64,000 bases of DNA from Aquimonas voraii (GCF_900101825.1 NZ_FNAG01000002.1:496001-560000); one strand, 5' to 3'. Positions 1-8,985 are shown, numbered from the stretch's first letter. Notes: generated from the sequence alone by a model not told the origin. Numbers and translations are program-made.

Positions 1-349
1 CCAGTTGGGCCTCGAAGTAGTGCTGCTGCTCGGCCGGATCCAGTGCTTCGACGTACAAATCGAGGCCGAACTCGCCCACGGCCACCGGCCGCTCGCGCCG
101 AACCCAGTCCTGCAGTGCGTCTAGATGCTCGCGCCGATGTTCGGCCAGGAACATGGGATGCAGGCCGTAGGCGGGGAACAGATCAGGCTCGCGCGCGCAG
201 AGCGCGCGCAGGCCCGGCCAGCTGGCGGCGGTGACCGCCGGCAGCACCTGCGCCACCACGCCGGCCGCGCGCGCCTGCGCCAGCACCGCGTCGCGATCGG
301 CGTCGAATTCGGGCGCATCGAGATGGCAGTGGCTGTCGATCAGCAGCAT
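1..349 (-). CDS. TatD-family metal-dependent hydrolase, 3' end cut by window edge
   Basis: The first 116 codons of a TatD-type hydrolase (TIM-barrel metallo-dependent DNase or hydrolase family) read leftward out of the window. The start ATG is at 349. The N-terminus carries the first metal-binding motif as HCH (H7 and H9, in IDSHCHLD), and further on the family signatures YGLHP and VGEFGLDLY are present; the Glu of the latter is a metal ligand in the family. It lies 14 nt downstream of a small membrane-protein gene on the same strand, so the two may be cotranscribed. The C-terminal half and remaining ligands are outside the window. Family is clear; the precise member (TatD, YcfH or YjjV type) cannot be decided. 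Confidence 0.9.
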   Translation of the reverse strand, partial: MLLIDSHCHLDAPEFDADRDAVLAQARAAGVVAQVLPAVTAASWPGLRALCAREPDLFPAYGLHPMFLAEHRREHLDALQDWVRRERPVAVGEFGLDLYVEALDPAEQQHYFEAQL

Positions 350-363
350 GGCGGCGGCGCGGC

Positions 364-639
364 TCAGGGGCGGTCGACGCGGCGCGATTCGCCCTCGATC
401 GGCGGGCGCCCACCGGCGGCATCGTCGGACGGCGGCTCTGGCTGTCGTCGCTGCCGCCAGCTGGCCAGCAGCAGGCCGCCGGCGAACAGCAGCAGCTCAT
501 CGACGAAGGGCAGGGGGTCGGGCACGAACAGGGTCACCAGAAACAGCAGGCCGGTCACCAGCGCCAGCTGCGGAAAGCGCAGGCGCTGCAGGTGACGGCG
601 CAGAAAGTTCGGTAGCAGGGCGAGCAGGAAGCGGGGCAT
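364..639 (-). CDS. DUF6116-like small membrane protein
   Basis: A 91-residue protein with a basic amphipathic N-terminus (MPRFLLALLPNFLRRHLQ) and two hydrophobic stretches (about residues 22-40 and 44-60), followed by a polar Pro/Glu/Arg tail. The pattern matches the DUF6116 family, which is common in Lysobacterales and has no known role. It sits directly upstream of the TatD-family gene with a 14-nt gap. Just upstream of its start is a 13-copy GGGATTC tandem repeat. The family name is from memory of the sequence pattern; a role in the inner membrane is inferred from hydrophobicity only. Confidence 0.75.
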   Translation of the reverse strand: MPRFLLALLPNFLRRHLQRLRFPQLALVTGLLFLVTLFVPDPLPFVDELLLFAGGLLLASWRQRRQPEPPSDDAAGGRPPIEGESRRVDRP

Positions 640-648
640 TGGGGAGCC

Positions 649-739
649 GGGATTCGGGATTCGGGATTCGGGATTCGGGATTCGGGATTCGGGATTCGGG
701 ATTCGGGATTCGGGATTCGGGATTCGGGATTCGGGATTC
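649..739. repeat. 13 perfect tandem copies of GGGATTC
   Basis: Exactly 91 bases made of 13 uninterrupted copies of the heptamer GGGATTC. It lies just upstream of the DUF6116-like gene on the minus strand. The plus strand has thirteen GGG runs spaced by four bases, which fits the G-quadruplex consensus. Shorter versions of the same motif occur at 3668-3687 and, as GGGGATT, at 16888-16912. Variable copy number between strains is likely by slippage (inference). Confidence 0.97.
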
Positions 740-874
740 GCGGACCGGGCCTCGCGAGCATCAAGCCCACGGCTTTGCGCATTTGCCGAGCGTAGCGTGA
801 CTGGCCTGCCCGCATGTTTCCCTGCGCTGAACCGCTCGGCTCGTGGTGCGGGAGATGCGGCAGGCCCACAACGT

Positions 875-901
875 GACAGGCCCGCGCATGGCGGGCCTGT
901 C
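875..901 (-). terminator. Hairpin, probable terminator of rhlE
   Basis: Perfect 11-bp inverted repeat (arms GACAGGCCCGC at 875-885 and its complement at 891-901) with a 5-nt loop GCATG. It lies about 50 nt past the stop of the minus-strand rhlE gene. There is no clear U-tract, so it may act as an RNA-stabilising stem or a weak terminator. The remainder of 740-948 holds no gene that I can see. Confidence 0.6.
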
Positions 902-948
902 GGTGCTTCAGCGAGGCCGGCGCGGGATCCGCGCAGGCTTGGTCGTGC

Positions 949-2283
949 TCAGCGGCTGCGCTCGCCGCCCTGGGCGCGACGCGGCGGGTTGGCGTGCTGC
1001 CCCTGGGGCTTCGGGGTGGCGTTGCCGCCGCCCGTGCCTTGACCGCCCGGACGACCGCCACCGCCGCCGCGACGTCCGCCGCCGCCGCGGCGCGCCTGCG
1101 GTTTGGGTGCGCCATTCGGACGCGGGGCCGGGCGGTTCACCTGCAGGGGCTGCGTCGGCTCGAAGCCGGGGATGACCTCCTGCGGAATCTCGCGGCCAAT
1201 CAACTTGTGGATGTCGCGCAGCTGGCCGACTTCCTCGTGGCAGACCAGCGAGATCGCGTGGCCGGTGCTGCCGTTGCGGCCGGTGCGGCCAATGCGGTGC
1301 ACGTAGTCCTCGGCCACCATCGGCAGGTCGAAGTTGATGACGGCAGGCAGCTGGTCGATATCGATGCCGCGAGCGGCGATGTCGGTGGCCACGAGCGTGC
1401 TGATGCGGCCCGACTTGAAGTCGCCCAATGCCTTGGTGCGCGCGCCCTGGCTCTTGTTGCCATGGATGGCAGCGGCGCGCAGGCCGGCGGCTTCGAGCTG
1501 GCGGACCAGTCGATCAGCACCGTGCTTGGTGCGGCTGAACACCAGTGTCTGCCGGCGGCTGTCCTGGCTCAACACATGCAGCAGCAGGTCGCGCTTCTTG
1601 GCGGTATCGACCGGGTACACCACGTGCTCGATCATCGCCACCGTGCTGTTGCGCGGGGTGACCTGGACTTCGGCCGGGTTCTTCAGGAACTGCTGGGCCA
1701 GCTCGCGAATGGGGTCGGCAAAGGTGGCCGAGAACAGCAGGGTCTGACGGGTGTGCGGTACGCGCGCGACGATGCGCTTGATCGCCGGCAGGAAGCCCAT
1801 GTCGAGCATGCGGTCGGCCTCGTCCAGCACCAGCACCTCGATGTGCGACAGATCGATGGTGCCCTGGCCCATATGGTCGATCAGGCGGCCGGGCGTGGCC
1901 ACGAGAATGTCGACGCCGCGGCGCAGGGCGTCAATCTGCGGGCTCATGCCGACGCCGCCGAAGACCGTGGTCGAGCGGATGCGCAGCTGCTTGCCGTAGT
2001 CGCGGATGCTCTCCTGCACCTGGGCTGCGAGTTCGCGGGTCGGGGTCAGCACGAGCGCGCGCGGGCGCTTGCCCTGCGCCGGCTGGCCGCCGGCGAGGCG
2101 CTGCAGCAGCGGCAGCGCGAATGCTGCGGTCTTGCCGGTACCGGTCTGGGCGCCGGCCAGCACGTCGCGGCCTTCCAGCACCAGCGGGATGGCCTGCTGT
2201 TGGATTTCGGTGGGCTGCGTGTAGCCGAGGTCGGCCAAAGCGCGCAGCAGCGGGCTCGAAAGCCCGAGGGTTTCAAAAGACAT
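949..2283 (-). CDS. rhlE: DEAD-box ATP-dependent RNA helicase RhlE
   Basis: A 444-residue DEAD-box helicase. Visible motifs: Q motif ([14 protein letters not shown], residues 20-33), motif [10 protein letters not shown] (44-52), PTREL, TPGRL, DEAD (154-157), SAT (185-187), and in the second RecA domain [10 protein letters not shown] and HRIGRTGR. The C-terminus from about residue 385 is a low-complexity Gly/Arg/Pro/Gln-rich tail typical of RhlE-type helicases and likely to bind RNA. I chose the ATG at 2283 (MSFETLGLS), which is where the family begins; a longer frame extends upstream to 2487 but its first 68 codons have no family character. Likely role: RNA remodelling in ribosome assembly or RNA decay, known for the family. 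The 293-nt upstream gap contains no gene. Confidence 0.95.
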   Translation of the reverse strand: MSFETLGLSSPLLRALADLGYTQPTEIQQQAIPLVLEGRDVLAGAQTGTGKTAAFALPLLQRLAGGQPAQGKRPRALVLTPTRELAAQVQESIRDYGKQLRIRSTTVFGGVGMSPQIDALRRGVDILVATPGRLIDHMGQGTIDLSHIEVLVLDEADRMLDMGFLPAIKRIVARVPHTRQTLLFSATFADPIRELAQQFLKNPAEVQVTPRNSTVAMIEHVVYPVDTAKKRDLLLHVLSQDSRRQTLVFSRTKHGADRLVRQLEAAGLRAAAIHGNKSQGARTKALGDFKSGRISTLVATDIAARGIDIDQLPAVINFDLPMVAEDYVHRIGRTGRNGSTGHAISLVCHEEVGQLRDIHKLIGREIPQEVIPGFEPTQPLQVNRPAPRPNGAPKPQARRGGGGRRGGGGGRPGGQGTGGGNATPKPQGQHANPPRRAQGGERSR

Positions 2284-2576
2284 TGGGAGTTCCATCAGGG
2301 GTCCCGAGCGCTCCCTGCAACCGCGCTCAAGGGATACATCGACTGGCGAGGATTCGCCTGCGACCGTCGACGCGAACACCGCGTCGAGGACAGCTCCGAG
2401 GATGGGAAAGGGCGGCGGCTGGACCCGGCGGTTCGTCCGCATGGCGCAGGGCCAGACGGAGAACTTGAGGCCCTGGGGAGAGCGCACGGCACCTCGGGGC
2501 AGGGCGGAGACTACAGCACCGGCCGGCCGCGGTCACTTCAATTCGTGTGAACCGGGCGCGATGCGACCGCTGGCGT

Positions 2577-3152
2577 TCACAGAATGCGCTTGGCGCCCAG
2601 GTAGTGATCGCGCCAGTAGTGGCCGTCCAGCGCGTCCAGCCGCACCGTGCCGCCGCTGCTGGGGGCGTGCACAAAGCGGCCCTCGCCCACATAGATGCCG
2701 GCATGGTTGACCCGGCCGCGCGCGCCGAAGAAGACGAGGTCGCCTGAAGCGAGGTCGGTTCGCCGCACCTCGCGGCCGCGCATGTCCTTCAGCTCGCGAG
2801 TGGTGCGGGGCAGCGCGAGTGCGGCAGCCTCGCGGAACACGTAGCCGATCAGGCCGCTGCAGTCGAAGCCGCCTTCGGGCGTGTTGCCGCCGAAACGGTA
2901 GGGCGTGCCGACCAGGGAGATGGCGAGGAACAGCACGTCCTGGGCGGCATGGCCAATGACGCCTGCGCGACCGTGCTCGGCCCGCGGCGGCGGGTTTGAC
3001 GGCTCCTGCGGGCGCTTGGGCGCGGAGCCGCAGGCCGCCAGCGCCAGCAGGCCCAGCCCGAGCAGCAGCCGCGGCGCGCCGTGACGCGGGCTCGGGCGGC
3101 GGCTATCCTTGCGCGTTTCGTCCAATCCGTTCACCAGCGAAGACCCCAGCAT
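2577..3152 (-). CDS. NlpC/P60-family lipoprotein, cell-wall endopeptidase
   Basis: Up to 191 residues. A hydrophobic segment ends in the lipobox LAAC (C41), predicting a lipid-anchored envelope protein. The NlpC/P60 domain (about residues 70-190) shows the catalytic Cys in FDCSGL (C98), the His in NHAGIYVG (H150) and a third polar residue H162 in FVHAP, the usual Cys-His-His arrangement of enzymes that cut peptidoglycan stem peptides. The only ATG (3152) overlaps the ATG of divergent slyD on the other strand, leaving no room for separate promoters and an unusually long n-region, so an internal GTG (3134) or TTG (3125) start is plausible. Confidence 0.88.
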   Translation of the reverse strand: MLGSSLVNGLDETRKDSRRPSPRHGAPRLLLGLGLLALAACGSAPKRPQEPSNPPPRAEHGRAGVIGHAAQDVLFLAISLVGTPYRFGGNTPEGGFDCSGLIGYVFREAAALALPRTTRELKDMRGREVRRTDLASGDLVFFGARGRVNHAGIYVGEGRFVHAPSSGGTVRLDALDGHYWRDHYLGAKRIL

Positions 3153-3630
3153 GAAAGTCGAAGAAAACCGCGTCGTCCGTTTCCATTACACCGTGTCTGA
3201 AGGCGGCCGCGAAGTCGAGAGCTCGCGCAGCGTCGGCGAGCCGCTGGCCGTGCTGTTCGGCAAGGGTGGCCTGATCCCCGGCGTCGAGAAGGCGCTCGAG
3301 GGCCGCGAGGCCGGCGACAAGGTGCAGGCCGAAGTGAGCCCGGAGGAAGGTTACGGCCCCTACCGCCCCGAACTGAGCCAGCGCGTGCCGAAGAAGCACT
3401 TCAAGAACATGCCGCTGGCCGTGGGCCAGACGGTGGTGATGCAGACCCAGCAGGGCCCGCGCCCGATCACTATCAAGAAGGTCGGCATGAGCGTGGTCGA
3501 TATCGACCTCAACCACCCGATGGCCGGCAAGCAGCTCAGCTTCGACATCGAGATCGTCGAAGTGCGCGAAGCCAGCGCGGAGGAGATCGATCACGGTCAC
3601 GTCCACGGCGAAGGCGGCGTGCAGCACTGA
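3151..3630 (+). CDS. slyD: FKBP-type peptidyl-prolyl isomerase SlyD
   Basis: 159 residues with an FKBP domain interrupted by an IF (insert-in-flap) domain, as in SlyD: VVRFHYTVSEGG at the start, SPEEGYGPY and the IF region (about residues 70-125), then NHPMAGKQLSFDIEI. The C-terminus is a short His-bearing tail (DHGHVHGEGGVQH) far shorter than in E. coli SlyD, so nickel binding would be reduced. Family function: cytoplasmic prolyl isomerase and chaperone, sometimes supplying nickel to hydrogenases. I chose ATG 3151 rather than the upstream TTG at 3109 because the family begins with MKVEENRVV. Followed by a strong hairpin at 3638-3666. Confidence 0.95.
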   Translation: MKVEENRVVRFHYTVSEGGREVESSRSVGEPLAVLFGKGGLIPGVEKALEGREAGDKVQAEVSPEEGYGPYRPELSQRVPKKHFKNMPLAVGQTVVMQTQQGPRPITIKKVGMSVVDIDLNHPMAGKQLSFDIEIVEVREASAEEIDHGHVHGEGGVQH

Positions 3631-3637
3631 GCCATCG

Positions 3638-3666
3638 GCTGCCTCCGCCCGCGCGGCGGAGGCAGC
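3638..3666 (+). terminator. Hairpin after slyD
   Basis: A perfect 12-bp stem (GCTGCCTCCGCC at 3638-3649 with its complement at 3655-3666) and a 5-nt loop, starting 8 nt after the slyD stop. No U-run follows. It abuts a short GGGATTC repeat at 3668-3687. Confidence 0.65.
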
Positions 3667-3715
3667 GGGATTCGGGATTCGGGATTTGCAGAGCGCCGGA
3701 GCCTGAGGTTCTCGC

Positions 3716-3748
3716 CGCGCAAACTTCTCCGCTGGAGAAGTTTGCGCG
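3716..3748. repeat. 15-bp perfect inverted repeat with 3-nt loop
   Basis: Arms CGCGCAAACTTCTCC (3716-3730) and its exact complement (3734-3748) separated by GCT. It lies between the slyD terminator and the tRNA-Leu terminator, in a gene-free stretch of about 290 nt. It could be a second transcription terminator or part of a dispersed repeat; no protein-coding role is visible. Confidence 0.8.
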
Positions 3749-3879
3749 AGGCCTCGGATGAGGCGCAGGGCGAGGTCTGGGTTTCCGAGCTGCCAAGCCG
3801 GTTCTCGCTGTCGCAATCACTGCGGCGAAACTGAGCGCAGGTCTAAGAGGCTTCCGCCGTGTCGATTCCAATCGTCTGA

Positions 3880-3919
3880 AAAGCACAAGGCCCGCTCTTG
3901 CGAGCGGGCCTTGTGCTTT
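3880..3919 (-). terminator. Rho-independent terminator of tRNA-Leu
   Basis: A perfect 18-bp stem (3880-3897 with 3902-3919) with a 4-nt loop, beginning 5 nt after the tRNA 3' end on the minus strand. Read in that direction it ends in a short run of T. The stem is A/T-ended on both sides, so it could work in both directions. Confidence 0.9.
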
Positions 3920-3924
3920 CGATC

Positions 3925-4009
<85 letters not shown>

Positions 4010-4130
4010 AGGTGGTCTGCGATCTGCGCCTTGCGTTGCAGCACCGAAGAGCCGCGCACTTTACGGATCGCATTTGCGACTGTCAACGGGGTGGGCGAGG
4101 AAAATTTGAGGCGGGGTGTACCATGCGCGG

Positions 4131-6539
4131 ATGAGTAAACGCCCAAGCAAACCCGGTCCGCGTCGCGGCACCGGCACCAAGCCTTCCAGCGGCGCGTCCG
4201 CTTCCTCTTCCAAGCCGCGCGGCAAGTCGTCCAAGCCGGCGCCCTGGCTGCCTGATTTTCCCCCGGCGCCGCTGCCGCCGCCGCCTTCGCGCACGGCCTC
4301 GCCGGACGATGTCCTGCCGCGCCCGCGCGGTCGCCTGCCCAAGCCGACCGTCGCCGACCCCTATGCCGAGCGGGAGGCGAGCAAGTACGAGAACCCGATC
4401 GCCAGCCGCGAGGCCATCCTCCAGCACCTCGAGGCCAAGGGTGAGCCGGTCACCGCCGAGGACCTCGCGGCCGACCTGCAGTTGACCGCACCCGAGCGCT
4501 TCGATGCCCTGGGCAATCGTCTGCGCGCGATGCTCCGCGACGGCCAGCTGCTGGTGAACCGTCGCGGTGGCTACGCGCCCGCCAAGAAGCTCGACCTGAT
4601 CGCCGGCGTGGTGCTGGCCAATGCCGATGGCTTCGGTTTCCTTCGTCGCGATGCCGGTGGTGATGATGTGTTCCTGCCGCCGACGCAGATGCGCCAAGTG
4701 CTGCATGGCGATCGCGTGCTGGTCAGCATCACCGGCCTTGATCGCCGCGGTCGCCCGGAAGGCGCCATCGTCGAAGTCCTGGAGCGTCGCACCCAGCGCG
4801 TGGTGGGCCGCTTCCAGGAAGCCGACGGCATCGCCAGCGTCGTCCCCGATGATCGACGTATCCATCAGGAAATCCTGATTCCGCCGAATGCCCGCGGTGA
4901 AGCCCGCAGCGGTCAGATCGTGGTCTGCGAAATCACCCAGCCGCCGTCCTCCCATCGGCTTCCCATCGGCCGCATCCTCACGACCTTGGGTGAGGCGCTC
5001 ACGGCCTCGCTGGCGGTGGAGATGGCGATCCACAGCCATGACATTCCCAATGTCTGGCCGCAGGACGTCTTGGAGCAGGCGGCGGGCGTCAGCCTTGAGG
5101 TCGGTGCCCATGAGATCGGCGAACGCGTCGATCTGCGTGACCTGCCGCTGGTCACCATCGACGGTGAAACCGCTCGCGACTTCGATGACGCCGTGTACTG
5201 CGAGACGACCCGCAGCGGCTACCGCCTGATCGTCGCCATTGCCGACGTCTCGCACTACGTGCGCCCGGGCACGCCACTCGATGACGAGGCCCAGAAGCGC
5301 GCGACCTCGGTCTACTTTCCGGGCTACGTGGTGCCGATGTTGCCGGAGACGCTGTCCAACGGCATCTGCTCACTGAACCCGAAAGTGGATCGCATGTGCT
5401 TCGTCTGCGACATGCGCATCAACGCCGATGGCGAGGTGACCAAGTCGAGTTTCTACGAGGCCGTGATGCGTTCGCATGCGCGCCTGACCTACACCCAGGT
5501 CTGGGCGGCGGTCGGTGAGCAGGACGAAGGCGCGCGCGCCCAGTTGGGCGGCGTGCTACCGCACGTCGAGAACCTGTACGCGCTGTATCACGTGCTGGCC
5601 GCGCAGCGGCAGCGCCGCGGTGCGATCGAGTTCGAGAGCACCGAAGTGGACTTCCGACTCGGCCCGGCCGGCGAGGTCATCCAGGCTGCACCGCAGCCTC
5701 GCAACGATGCCCACAAGCTGATCGAGGAGTGCATGATCGCGGCCAATGTGCAGGCTGCGCTGTACCTCCTGAAGAAGAAGATCCCGGCGCCGTACCGCGT
5801 GCACGACCGCCCGCCGGAATCCAAGTACGGCGAGCTGCTGGAGTTCCTGAAGGGCTTCGGCTTGAAGCTGCCGGAATGGTCGAAGGTGACCCCGGCCGAC
5901 TACACTGCGCTGCTGCGCAAGATCCGCAAGCGCGACGACTGCGAGCTGCTGGAGACCGTGCTGCTGCGCTCGCAGGCGCTGGCCGTGTACCAGCCCGAGA
6001 ACATCGGCCATTTCGGCCTGGCGCTGGAGGCCTACGCCCACTTCACCAGCCCGATCCGTCGCTATCCGGACCTGCTGGTGCACCGCGCGATCAAACACGC
6101 CCTGATCGGCGGCCGCGCCACCAGCTACCTGTACGCCGCGCACGACATGGCCGCGCTCAGCCTGCAGTGCAGCGAGCGCAGCCGTCGTGCCGAAGAGGCC
6201 GAGCGCGAGGTCGATGAGCGCTACCGCTGTGCCTTCATGGAGCGCCACGTCGGCGCCGAGTTCGACGGCACCATCGCCGGCGTCACCAGCTTCGGCCTGT
6301 TCGTCGAGCTGGATGAGTCGAAGATCACCGGTCTGGTGCATGTCACCCAGCTGCCCAACGACTACTACCACTTCGATCCGGCGCAGCGCCTGCTGCGCGG
6401 CGAGCGCCAGGGCCGCGTGCACCAGCTCGGCGACAAGGTGCGGGTGCTGGTGCTGCGTGCCTCGATCGAGGATCGCAAGATCGACTTCCGTCTGGTCGAG
6501 GGCGGCAAGAAGTCGAAGAAGGTGGGAGTCAGCCGATGA
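4131..6539 (+). CDS. rnr: Ribonuclease R, 3'-5' exoribonuclease
   Basis: About 802 residues, the usual RNase R size. Order of domains: a basic Pro/Ser/Lys-rich extension (first ~85 residues), a winged-helix domain (EAILQHLEAKG...GGYAP), cold-shock/OB domains, the RNB catalytic domain with the acidic metal-binding cluster TIDGE-T-ARDFDDAV (about residues 342-355) and SPIRRYPDLLVHR, and a C-terminal S1 domain (GTIAGVTSFGLFVELD) ending in a short lysine-rich tail. It degrades structured RNA. The start is uncertain: GTG at 4116 or ATG at 4131; neither has a well-spaced ribosome-binding site, and I chose ATG. The stop overlaps the start of rlmB, indicating an operon. Confidence 0.96.
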   Translation: MSKRPSKPGPRRGTGTKPSSGASASSSKPRGKSSKPAPWLPDFPPAPLPPPPSRTASPDDVLPRPRGRLPKPTVADPYAEREASKYENPIASREAILQHLEAKGEPVTAEDLAADLQLTAPERFDALGNRLRAMLRDGQLLVNRRGGYAPAKKLDLIAGVVLANADGFGFLRRDAGGDDVFLPPTQMRQVLHGDRVLVSITGLDRRGRPEGAIVEVLERRTQRVVGRFQEADGIASVVPDDRRIHQEILIPPNARGEARSGQIVVCEITQPPSSHRLPIGRILTTLGEALTASLAVEMAIHSHDIPNVWPQDVLEQAAGVSLEVGAHEIGERVDLRDLPLVTIDGETARDFDDAVYCETTRSGYRLIVAIADVSHYVRPGTPLDDEAQKRATSVYFPGYVVPMLPETLSNGICSLNPKVDRMCFVCDMRINADGEVTKSSFYEAVMRSHARLTYTQVWAAVGEQDEGARAQLGGVLPHVENLYALYHVLAAQRQRRGAIEFESTEVDFRLGPAGEVIQAAPQPRNDAHKLIEECMIAANVQAALYLLKKKIPAPYRVHDRPPESKYGELLEFLKGFGLKLPEWSKVTPADYTALLRKIRKRDDCELLETVLLRSQALAVYQPENIGHFGLALEAYAHFTSPIRRYPDLLVHRAIKHALIGGRATSYLYAAHDMAALSLQCSERSRRAEEAEREVDERYRCAFMERHVGAEFDGTIAGVTSFGLFVELDESKITGLVHVTQLPNDYYHFDPAQRLLRGERQGRVHQLGDKVRVLVLRASIEDRKIDFRLVEGGKKSKKVGVSR

Positions 6540-7264
6540 GTGACTGGATCGCCGGCATCAACGCCGTCGCCGCCGCGCTGGAGGCAGGGCAGGACCTTGC
6601 CGAAGTGCTGATCGACGGCAAGGCCAAGAACCCGCGTCTGGCCGAGATCGGCAGCGCGGCCAAGTCCGCCGGCATCGCCCTGCGCTTCGTGCCGCTCGAC
6701 CAGATCGAGCGCCAGGCCGCGGGCGTGCGTCATCAGGGCGTGATTGCCCGCGTGCAGTCCACCCGCATCTGTGACGAGCGCGATCTGGAGGGCTTGATCA
6801 CGGCAGCGGAGAAACCGCTGCTGCTGATCCTCGACGGCGTGCAGGACCCGCACAACCTCGGCGCCTGCCTGCGCTCCGCTGCGGCTGCCGGAGCGACTGC
6901 CGTCATCGTGCCCAAGGACCGCGCCGCCACGCTGACACCGACCGCGCGCAAGGTTGCCGCCGGCGGCGCGGAGCGCGTGCCCCTGGTGCGCGTGACCAAC
7001 CTCGCGCGCTGCATGAAGGACTTGCAGGACGCCGGCATCTGGATCGTCGGCCTGGCAGGTGAGGCCGAGGCGAGCCTCTACAGCATCGATCTCAAGGGTC
7101 CGATGGCGATTGCCATGGGCGGCGAGGGCGAGGGCCTGCGGCGCCTGACCCGCGAGCACTGCGATTACCTTGCGAAGATCCCGATGTCCTCCGGTATGGA
7201 GAGTCTCAACGTGTCCGTCGCCGCCGGGATCAGCCTGTTCGAGGCCGTGCGACAGCGCACCTGA
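6536..7264 (+). CDS. rlmB: 23S rRNA (guanosine-2'-O)-methyltransferase RlmB
   Basis: 242 residues of the SpoU/SPOUT class. The N-terminal substrate-binding part begins WIAGINAVAAAL; the trefoil-knot domain has the motif 1 region LDGVQDPHNLGACLRSA, motif 2 MGGEGEGL and motif 3 SLNVSVAAGI that bind S-adenosylmethionine. Known function: 2'-O-methylation of G2251 (E. coli numbering) in 23S rRNA. The start codon overlaps the rnr stop (ATGA), the same rnr-rlmB order found in E. coli, which suggests translational coupling. Confidence 0.96.
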   Translation: MSDWIAGINAVAAALEAGQDLAEVLIDGKAKNPRLAEIGSAAKSAGIALRFVPLDQIERQAAGVRHQGVIARVQSTRICDERDLEGLITAAEKPLLLILDGVQDPHNLGACLRSAAAAGATAVIVPKDRAATLTPTARKVAAGGAERVPLVRVTNLARCMKDLQDAGIWIVGLAGEAEASLYSIDLKGPMAIAMGGEGEGLRRLTREHCDYLAKIPMSSGMESLNVSVAAGISLFEAVRQRT

Positions 7265-7427
7265 GCGCTCCAGCTGCGCGCGGAGGGCGAGCAGCCTGTC
7301 TGCCCCCGGCGCACCTAAAAGTGCAGGGCGCTCCGGCCGGGGCCGTGATGCGGGTGCGGTCGTCAACGCCTCGCAGTGTCGGCTCGGGACCAAGCTGGCA
7401 GACTGGGGCTTTCCTCGGAGGCTGGGC

Positions 7428-8096
7428 ATGCTCGATGTTTCGCCTGCGACCTGTTTGATCGTGGCTGCCGCACTGCCGCTGCTGTTTTCGGTCGCGCTGT
7501 TCTGGCGTAGTCGTCGCCCAGCGGGTCTTGGCGGACGCCTGCTTCGCCTCGGGCTCGCCCTGGCGCTGGCGTTTTTTGCCTTGATCCTCGCGTTGTTGGG
7601 GCTGGCGATTTTCGGGTACGCGCGCCTGCTGCAAGAGACAGACGTGGCGACGTTGGCGGTCCGGCAGGTCGAACCCCAGCGTTTCGCGGTCGACCTTGGA
7701 TTGCCGGACGGGACCCAGCATCGCTTCGAACTGACAGGCGACCAATGGCAGCTCGACGCGCGCGTTCTGCGATGGAGGCTGCCGGCCCTGCTTGCCGGTG
7801 CGCCCTCGCTGTACCGTCTGGAGCGTCTTTCCTCGCGCTATTCGGAGGCCGAACAGGAGCGCGAGGCGCCGCGCAGCGTGCATGCGCTGGGGGCGCAGGC
7901 GTTCCCCGATCTGTGGACGCTGCGCCGGCAGTTCCCGCAGTACCTCGGATTCGTCGATGCGGATTTTGGAAGCGGTGTGTATCTGCCCCTGATCGATGGC
8001 GCCCGCTACCGCGTCAGTCTCGGCCCGCGTGGCGGGCTGGTGGCTCGGCCTGCGGACGCGCAGACCGAACGCCTGTTGCAAGACGCCCGCTGGTGA
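7428..8096 (+). CDS. Membrane-anchored protein of unknown function
   Basis: 222 residues. Two hydrophobic segments at about residues 8-25 and 38-64 (LALALAFFALILALLGLAIF) with a short basic loop between, then a soluble domain of ~155 residues rich in aromatic and Arg residues (LDARVLRWRLPALL, YRLERLSSRYSEAEQE). The ATG at 7428 has GGAG 9 nt upstream; the frame stays open further upstream but without family-like content. I recall similar Lysobacterales proteins labelled 'cation/multidrug efflux pump', but nothing in this sequence supports transport. The soluble domain is probably extracytoplasmic (inference from the helix-loop-helix topology). Possibly cotranscribed with rlmB, 163 nt upstream. 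Confidence 0.75.
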   Translation: MLDVSPATCLIVAAALPLLFSVALFWRSRRPAGLGGRLLRLGLALALAFFALILALLGLAIFGYARLLQETDVATLAVRQVEPQRFAVDLGLPDGTQHRFELTGDQWQLDARVLRWRLPALLAGAPSLYRLERLSSRYSEAEQEREAPRSVHALGAQAFPDLWTLRRQFPQYLGFVDADFGSGVYLPLIDGARYRVSLGPRGGLVARPADAQTERLLQDARW

Positions 8097-8151
8097 CGAC
8101 ACCCGGGCCCGCTGCGGATGGAGGCCAGGGGCTGCTCAAGAGGCGACAGGC

Positions 8152-8985
8152 TCAGCCGAGGCGTTCCAGAACGGCCAGGGTCGGTTTCGCCAGATTGAGC
8201 GAGTAGAAGTGCAGTTCGGGAGCCCCGCCCTCGATCAGGCGTCGGCACAATGCGGCGACGGCGTCCGCTCCGAATTCGCGCAGGGCAGCAGCGTCATCGC
8301 CGTAGGCTTGCATGCGCTTGGACATCCAGCGCGGAATCTCGGCGCCGCACATCTCCGAAAAGCGCTTCAGCTGGCTGAAGTTCGAGATCGGCATGATGCC
8401 CGGCACGATCGGTATGTCGATGCCTTCGCGTCGCACCGCGTCGACGAAGGCGAAGTAGGCGTCGGCGTTGTAGAAGTACTGGGTGATTGCCGAATTCGCG
8501 CCTGACCTGACTTTGGTGCAGAAGTGCTTGAGATCGGCGAGTGCGTCCTCGGCTTGCGGATGCACTTCCGGATAGGCCGCCACCTCGATATGGAAGTGAT
8601 CGCCGGTTTCCTTGCGGATGAATTCCACGAGTTCGCTCGCGTAGCGGAAGTCGCCGGGTCGGGCCATGCCGGAGGGCAGGTCGCCGCGCAGCGCGACGAT
8701 GCGCCGGCAGCCGATGGCGCGGTACTGCACCAGCAGCGTGCGGATCTCTTCGCGGGTGCCGCCCATGCAGGACAGGTGCGGGGCGGCGTCCAGTCCGTGC
8801 TGCTCGTGCAGACGGCGCACCGTGTCGGCGGTGTAGGACAGGGTCGACCCGCCGGCGCCGAAGGTGACCGAGACAAATCGGGGGGAATACGTCCTCAGCT
8901 TCTCTGCCGTTCGGTCGAGCTGCAGGCGCTGCTCGTCGGTCTTGGGCGGAAAGAATTCGAAGGACAGCGAGGGCAGGGCAGGCAT
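8152..8985 (-). CDS. metF: 5,10-methylenetetrahydrofolate reductase
   Basis: 277 residues, TIM-barrel flavoenzyme. Visible signatures: SFEFFPPKT near the N-terminus with the catalytic Glu, FVSVTFGAGGST, HLSCMGGTREEIR, ALRGDLP, YPEVHP, ITQYFYNADAYFAFVD and PGIMPISN. It reduces methylene-THF to methyl-THF for methionine synthesis, using NAD(P)H and FAD. Start is ATG 8985 (MPALPSLSFEFFPPK), with GAAAG upstream; the open frame continues to 9213 but without homology. It is divergent from hemP. I looked for an S-adenosylhomocysteine riboswitch in the 5' region and could not recognise one. Confidence 0.96.
   Translation of the reverse strand: MPALPSLSFEFFPPKTDEQRLQLDRTAEKLRTYSPRFVSVTFGAGGSTLSYTADTVRRLHEQHGLDAAPHLSCMGGTREEIRTLLVQYRAIGCRRIVALRGDLPSGMARPGDFRYASELVEFIRKETGDHFHIEVAAYPEVHPQAEDALADLKHFCTKVRSGANSAITQYFYNADAYFAFVDAVRREGIDIPIVPGIMPISNFSQLKRFSEMCGAEIPRWMSKRMQAYGDDAAALREFGADAVAALCRRLIEGGAPELHFYSLNLAKPTLAVLERLG

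Noticed and set aside
649-739. CRISPR array
   Set aside because: The units are a 7-bp head-to-tail repeat with no spacers.
555-1115. A 186-codon minus-strand frame with repeated RIPNPES peptides
   Set aside because: The peptides are translations of the GGGATTC array; the frame also runs through the rhlE terminator.
2283-2487. An N-terminal extension of RhlE
   Set aside because: The 68 extra codons have no helicase family sequence, and the ATG at 2283 matches the usual N-terminus.
994-2550. A 518-codon plus-strand frame
   Set aside because: Antisense shadow of rhlE; no ribosome-binding site or recognisable domain.
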